DNA of 9,571 nucleotides, from assembly GCA_002688155.1 (NCBI GenBank), contig NZCH01000093.1, positions 1 to 9,571 on the forward strand. The letters run 5' to 3'. The first letter of the stretch is position 1; each line of letters opens with the position of its first letter. Shown here in pieces: positions 7,238-9,571 of this stretch. The notes under the pieces were generated by a model. That model did not search any database. It was not told the origin of the DNA and saw only the letters and a program-made list of their open reading frames with translations. Source of the DNA: Phycisphaerae bacterium. Lineage in GTDB: Bacteria > Planctomycetota > Phycisphaerae > Phycisphaerales > Phycisphaeraceae. Made by a program: the position numbers and the translations under genes.

Positions 7238-7432
7238 ATGAAACCAGAACCGCTTCTCGCAGAACTCAACCGCTTGCGTAAAGACCTCGACGAGGATCCG
7301 GCCGACATAGAATGGCTCGCTCTACATCACGCGTTCGTGTTCATCAGTTACAAGGTCAACGAATTCGCCAGGTATGTCGAAGAAGCCGACGAGAGAGGCG
7401 AGTTTGATGAATTCAACGACGCAAATGCATGA
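7238..7432 (+). CDS. Small acidic hypothetical protein
   Basis: 64 residues, not recognised. Two predicted helices: 4-19 (PLLAELNRLRKDLDED), and a longer one at about 24-54 containing a hydrophobic core IEWLALHHAFVFISYKV. The C-terminus is rich in Glu and Asp (EEADERGEFDEFND at 48-61). No signal peptide, Cys or membrane span; likely a soluble cytoplasmic helical-hairpin protein. The evidence that it is real is its clean start and stop in the gap after sucC, its codon choice, and its amphipathic pattern. The ribosome-binding site is weak (GCGGA about 10 bases upstream). Confidence 0.55.
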   Translation: MKPEPLLAELNRLRKDLDEDPADIEWLALHHAFVFISYKVNEFARYVEEADERGEFDEFNDANA

Positions 7433-7807
7433 CGTTCGACGGATGAGCGATCCTGTTTCACACATCCAGCCTGTTCAATCCCGTCACGCTGATGGCGTTT
7501 GCGCTATCACAGCGCGCCAGGAACCGAATCGTCGCCCTTCTCGAACTGCGTGACGAAGACGATGTCCTTGCAGCGCACTGCCGAATGAACCGAGTGTCAA
7601 CGATCAGGCACGTAGTCGGTGAGCGGGCCAGGTGGTGGATGAACTGACGCTGCACAAGTCCGTGATCACGCAACAGCATGCTGAACAGGACCCCGCCGTC
7701 GGAGCGTGGCTGCCCGGAGGCGACCGTGCGAAGGCGGCATGAGAATCAGATTGACGCGGGACTTGCCTATCGCCGTCATTGCTGCAATGATTGATGAAAG
7801 AAACTAC
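7433..7807. other. 375 bases without a confident gene, possible decayed coding sequence
   Basis: No RNA gene or mobile element was seen. On the plus strand a 51-codon frame (ATG 7492 to TGA 7645-7647) encodes a plausible helical sequence, including ALSQRARNRIVALLELRDED. An overlapping frame, 7623 to TGA 7740-7742, continues with equally protein-like sequence (DELTLHKSVITQQHAEQDPA and WLPGGDR). Joining them with one frameshift near 7620-7640 gives about 80-85 residues. This fits a small gene broken by an indel, but neither part is recognised and the whole may be non-coding. The promoter of clpS presumably lies in its right-hand part. Confidence 0.3.
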
Positions 7808-8128
7808 ATGTCAAAGCAAACTGCCGCACCATCAAAACCCCAGGTCGCTGAGCCGCCTACGAAAACGCGGCCACACAAGTCGCCGCCGCGCCCGTTGCCG
7901 CCGTGGAAGGTTTTATTGCACAACGACGACGTCAATGACATGGAATACGTCATCGACACGATCGTGATGCTCACGCCGCTTGACGGACAGGAGGCGATGA
8001 TTCGCATGCTCGAAGCGCACAAAACCGGTGTGGCGTTGCTGCTGTCCATTCACCGTGAACGCGCCGAGTTGTACGCGCAACAATTCACCAGCCGAAGGCT
8101 GTCCGTGACGATTGAGCCGGCCGGGTAG
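7808..8128 (+). CDS. clpS: ATP-dependent Clp protease adaptor ClpS
   Basis: 106 residues, the usual ClpS length. ClpS binds proteins with destabilising N-terminal residues (Leu, Phe, Tyr, Trp) and hands them to the N-domain of ClpA for degradation by ClpP. The core starts at WKVLLHNDDVNDMEYVIDTI (33-52): the NDD at 39-41 and Met45 correspond to the N-degron pocket of E. coli ClpS, and His71 in LEAHKTG matches its conserved pocket His. The N-terminal 32 residues are a flexible Pro/Lys-rich tail (PPTKTRPHKSPPRPLPP), which in this family is the part that enters the ClpA pore. ATG 7808 was chosen because the frame upstream to 7706 gives Arg-rich non-family sequence. clpA and clpP are not adjacent. 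Its stop is two bases from the convergent stop at 8131. Confidence 0.95.
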   Translation: MSKQTAAPSKPQVAEPPTKTRPHKSPPRPLPPWKVLLHNDDVNDMEYVIDTIVMLTPLDGQEAMIRMLEAHKTGVALLLSIHRERAELYAQQFTSRRLSVTIEPAG

Positions 8129-8130
8129 CG

Positions 8131-8796
8131 TCACGGGATTTTCTGCGGAAAACACGCCGCGATTCCGAACGCCAGGATCATGCGCGGTGCGAACATGAGC
8201 AACGTGAAGATCGCGGTTTCGTGCAGGCCGACGCGAAATAGCGCTGCTGCGGGCACGCCGGCCGTGATCAAACAGGCCGCGAAACCAAAGACGACGACTT
8301 CCCAACTGAAACTGTAGTTGAGAATGCCTGCGGCGATCAGCGCGTCGCCGAGGCTCGCTGATCCAAAGGTGATCGCCGAGATCTTCAGCATCGCAAAGCC
8401 GAGTCTACCGACGCTGTAATCGAACCAGCGTGCGGTCATCAGCACGCTCACCACGGTGAGCGGCAACATGAACACCACCTGTAACACGAACGTGACGGCG
8501 ATCCACGCCGCCACCGGCCACGTCGCGCTTGGCCAGACCAGCGTCCGCGCGACCGCGATGTGCAGCACAACACCGACGACCAGCAGCGCGATGGGCAGGC
8601 CGACCTCGAGCAACATCGAATCGCGTGTATCGAATCTCCCCTCGTACAGCGCCTGCTCGACGGCGCTAAGCGGCGGGCTTGCTTCTTCGTCTGCGGTTTT
8701 CGCCGCCGCTGGCGTTTGTGAATCGGCCACGTCCGCGTTCATCGCGTCGCGGTTACCCAAATCATCTTGGTCCGGCGATGGGGCGGGTGTGTCCAT
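8131..8796 (-). CDS. Multi-pass membrane protein of unknown function
   Basis: 221 residues, not recognised. A polar, acidic, Ala-rich cytoplasmic N-terminus (1-60) is followed by probable transmembrane helices at about 64-84, 94-120, 133-157, 166-187 and 192-214. There is no enzyme motif, no charged residues repeated within the helices and no Cys pairs. The general look (soluble tail plus about five TM helices with many small residues) recalls Yip1-type membrane proteins, but no conserved motif supports that assignment. ATG 8796 is the first start; an AGGGAA lies 14 bases upstream, farther than ideal. It is last in a minus-strand run of three membrane proteins, 77 bases after the stop of the preceding gene, and converges on clpS. 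Confidence 0.8.
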   Translation of the reverse strand: MDTPAPSPDQDDLGNRDAMNADVADSQTPAAAKTADEEASPPLSAVEQALYEGRFDTRDSMLLEVGLPIALLVVGVVLHIAVARTLVWPSATWPVAAWIAVTFVLQVVFMLPLTVVSVLMTARWFDYSVGRLGFAMLKISAITFGSASLGDALIAAGILNYSFSWEVVVFGFAACLITAGVPAAALFRVGLHETAIFTLLMFAPRMILAFGIAACFPQKIP

Positions 8797-8873
8797 AGCG
8801 CGCCGAGTACTTCCCTGGTTGAATCAGACGGAACCCATTTCAGACCGACCAGCCGCAGAGACGGCGTTGCGAT

Positions 8874-9278
8874 CTAGTGAGTGAAAAGCTTGCCTTCCGC
8901 GAGATCCGACATTGAGGGCCTCTTCTTGATACTGGTTACTTTGCCTTTGGAATTAAAATACACGAGGTACTCCAGATCACTGCCAAGGATGTACTCGAAC
9001 ATGAAGCCCTCGGGCAGTTGATTCTTGCCAATCGCGTCCGCAATCTCCTGCTCATTCCACGTCCGGCGCCGTCTTCCCATGTTGTGTTCACCGTCAATTC
9101 TGAAGTATTGCTTGGGTTTTTTGTAGGCGACGACGTCGAGCCAGTCCGCGCCCCGTGCGGCAGTCTCCTCGAGCTTTTGCGCCTGATTCGCGAGCGTGTT
9201 CCCCGCGCCCGTGGCCAGCCAGATCACAACGACAAACAAACCAATTACCACAACCAGGATGCCTACGATGAGTTTCAT
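8874..9278 (-). CDS. Small membrane-anchored protein of unknown function
   Basis: 134 residues from ATG 9278. AAGGGA with a 7-base spacer (9291-9286) fixes this start; an ATG 51 bases further upstream (9329) would place the TM helix internally and overlap the palindrome. An N-terminal anchor (2-23, KLIVGILVVVIGLFVVVIW) is followed by a hydrophilic domain outside the membrane: a helix rich in Gln/Glu (28-45), a basic stretch GRRRRTWNEQEIADAIG (68-84), and beta-like FMFEYILGSDLEYLVYFNSKGKV (92-114), which resembles a small sheet. No known family. Local GC is lower than in its neighbours: 26 of 60 bases at 8941-9000. An extended -10 promoter and palindrome lie just upstream. Confidence 0.85.
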   Translation of the reverse strand: MKLIVGILVVVIGLFVVVIWLATGAGNTLANQAQKLEETAARGADWLDVVAYKKPKQYFRIDGEHNMGRRRRTWNEQEIADAIGKNQLPEGFMFEYILGSDLEYLVYFNSKGKVTSIKKRPSMSDLAEGKLFTH

Positions 9279-9302
9279 CTTACGATCCCTTGAGAAATGA
9301 AC

Positions 9303-9320
9303 GATACACCCCTGTGTATC
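9303..9320. promoter_or_regulatory. Perfect palindrome, candidate operator or 5'-leader hairpin
   Basis: GATACAC (9303-9309) and GTGTATC (9314-9320) are exact inverted repeats around CCCT. On the minus strand this starts at or next to the predicted transcription start and ends 24 bases before the ATG at 9278. A dimeric repressor bound here would block transcription; alternatively it is the first hairpin of the leader RNA. Confidence 0.5.
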
Positions 9321-9327
9321 AACGCGC

Positions 9328-9336
9328 ATTATATCA
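9328..9336 (-). promoter_or_regulatory. Extended -10 promoter
   Basis: On the minus strand the sequence reads TGATATAAT, the full extended -10 consensus (TG, one base, TATAAT). The predicted start of transcription is near 9321. No good -35 exists at 16-18 bases, as is common for extended -10 promoters. It lies between the stop of the zinc-ribbon gene (9343) and the start at 9278, so the 134-residue protein can be transcribed on its own. Confidence 0.6.
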
Positions 9337-9342
9337 AAGCGC

Positions 9343-9571
9343 CTACAACACGGCCCACAGTATAAACGCGATTACGACGACGACGGCCGTGCCGATGACC
9401 CAGTTGGGTAACCCGATGGCTGGTCGACCCACGACGTGGCCCTCCCACGCCTCGCCGACGAATTGCGCTTTGCAACGATGACACACCGGCGCAACGGCAA
9501 GAATCTGCTTCCCGCATGCGGGACACGCGACGCAATCATTGCCGTCGTCGTCGAACAGATGGGCGTCGTGC
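9343..9571 (-). CDS. Zinc-ribbon protein with C-terminal membrane helix, 5' end missing
   Basis: The last 75 codons of a gene that runs off the right edge; no start codon is visible in the frame. Residues 13-33 of the visible part hold CVACPACG then, eleven residues on, CHRC: two CxxC pairs that can make one zinc ribbon, plus one extra Cys. A short linker (about 34-55) leads to one transmembrane helix (about 56-75, NWVIGTAVVVVIAFILWAVL) at the extreme C-terminus, so the ribbon faces the cytoplasm if this is tail-anchored. Such ribbon-plus-TM proteins are common and usually of unknown function. Asp-rich sequence (DDDGND) precedes the ribbon. The stop is 64 bases before the next start on the same strand. 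Confidence 0.7.
   Translation of the reverse strand, partial: HDAHLFDDDGNDCVACPACGKQILAVAPVCHRCKAQFVGEAWEGHVVGRPAIGLPNWVIGTAVVVVIAFILWAVL

Noticed and set aside
7458..7679. 73-codon minus-strand frame in the gap before clpS
   Set aside because: Low-complexity Ser/Arg content, no recognisable family, and no supporting ribosome-binding site. The plus-strand frames in the same place look more protein-like.
9329..9535. 68-codon minus-strand frame starting at 9535
   Set aside because: It is out of frame with the zinc-ribbon/TM reading that runs in from the right edge, and its translation is Arg/Gly-rich and featureless.
1..9571. CRISPR arrays, tRNA or rRNA genes, IS elements, phage genes
   Set aside because: No regularly spaced repeats, no cloverleaf-like or rRNA-like sequence, and no transposase or integrase motifs were found on either strand.

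Overview
The window looks like chromosomal DNA from a high-GC Gram-negative bacterium. The mix of genes and style is most like the Planctomycetota, possibly a Phycisphaerae-like lineage: ordinary housekeeping genes scattered among lineage-specific secreted and membrane proteins, an ECF sigma/anti-sigma/exported-protein operon, sucC without an adjacent sucD, and an orphan clpS. That placement is an inference from gene content; there is no rRNA, tRNA, phage, IS element or CRISPR array here.

Layout. (1) 2-2677, plus: the 3' three quarters of metH, B12-dependent methionine synthase, cut by the left edge inside its zinc-binding homocysteine domain. (2) 2678-2745: a convergent gap with a near-perfect hairpin. 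(3) 4868 down to 2746, minus: a three-gene operon of an ECF sigma factor, a single-pass membrane protein in the anti-sigma position, and a secreted helical protein with a very basic Arg/Gly/Asp/His-rich segment. (4) 4869-4989: a divergent regulatory gap with a strong hairpin. (5) 4990-5937, plus: a calcineurin-fold metallophosphoesterase with a strongly altered second metal motif. (6) 5984-7174, plus: sucC. (7) 7238-7432, plus: a small acidic hypothetical protein, then about 375 bases without a confident gene that may hold a decayed one. (8) 7808-8128, plus: clpS. (9) 9571 down to 8131, minus: the C-terminal end of a zinc-ribbon membrane protein, a 134-residue membrane-anchored protein, and a 221-residue multi-pass membrane protein, all of unknown function.

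How they fit together. MetH and SucC are core metabolism (methionine/one-carbon and the TCA cycle) and ClpS is core proteolysis (N-degron delivery to ClpAP). The sigma operon is the clearest regulatory system. Its gene set resembles ECF signalling modules in which a periplasmic helical sensor and a single-pass anti-sigma factor control a sigma factor, as in CnrYXH, but no sequence-level homology to those sensors can be claimed by eye. The minus-strand cluster at the right edge has its own well-formed extended -10 promoter with a perfect palindrome at the predicted transcription start.

I did not find a clearly novel multi-gene defence or mobile system. The best leads are the sigma/anti-sigma/secreted-protein module, the atypical phosphoesterase and the palindrome-controlled promoter near 9303-9336.
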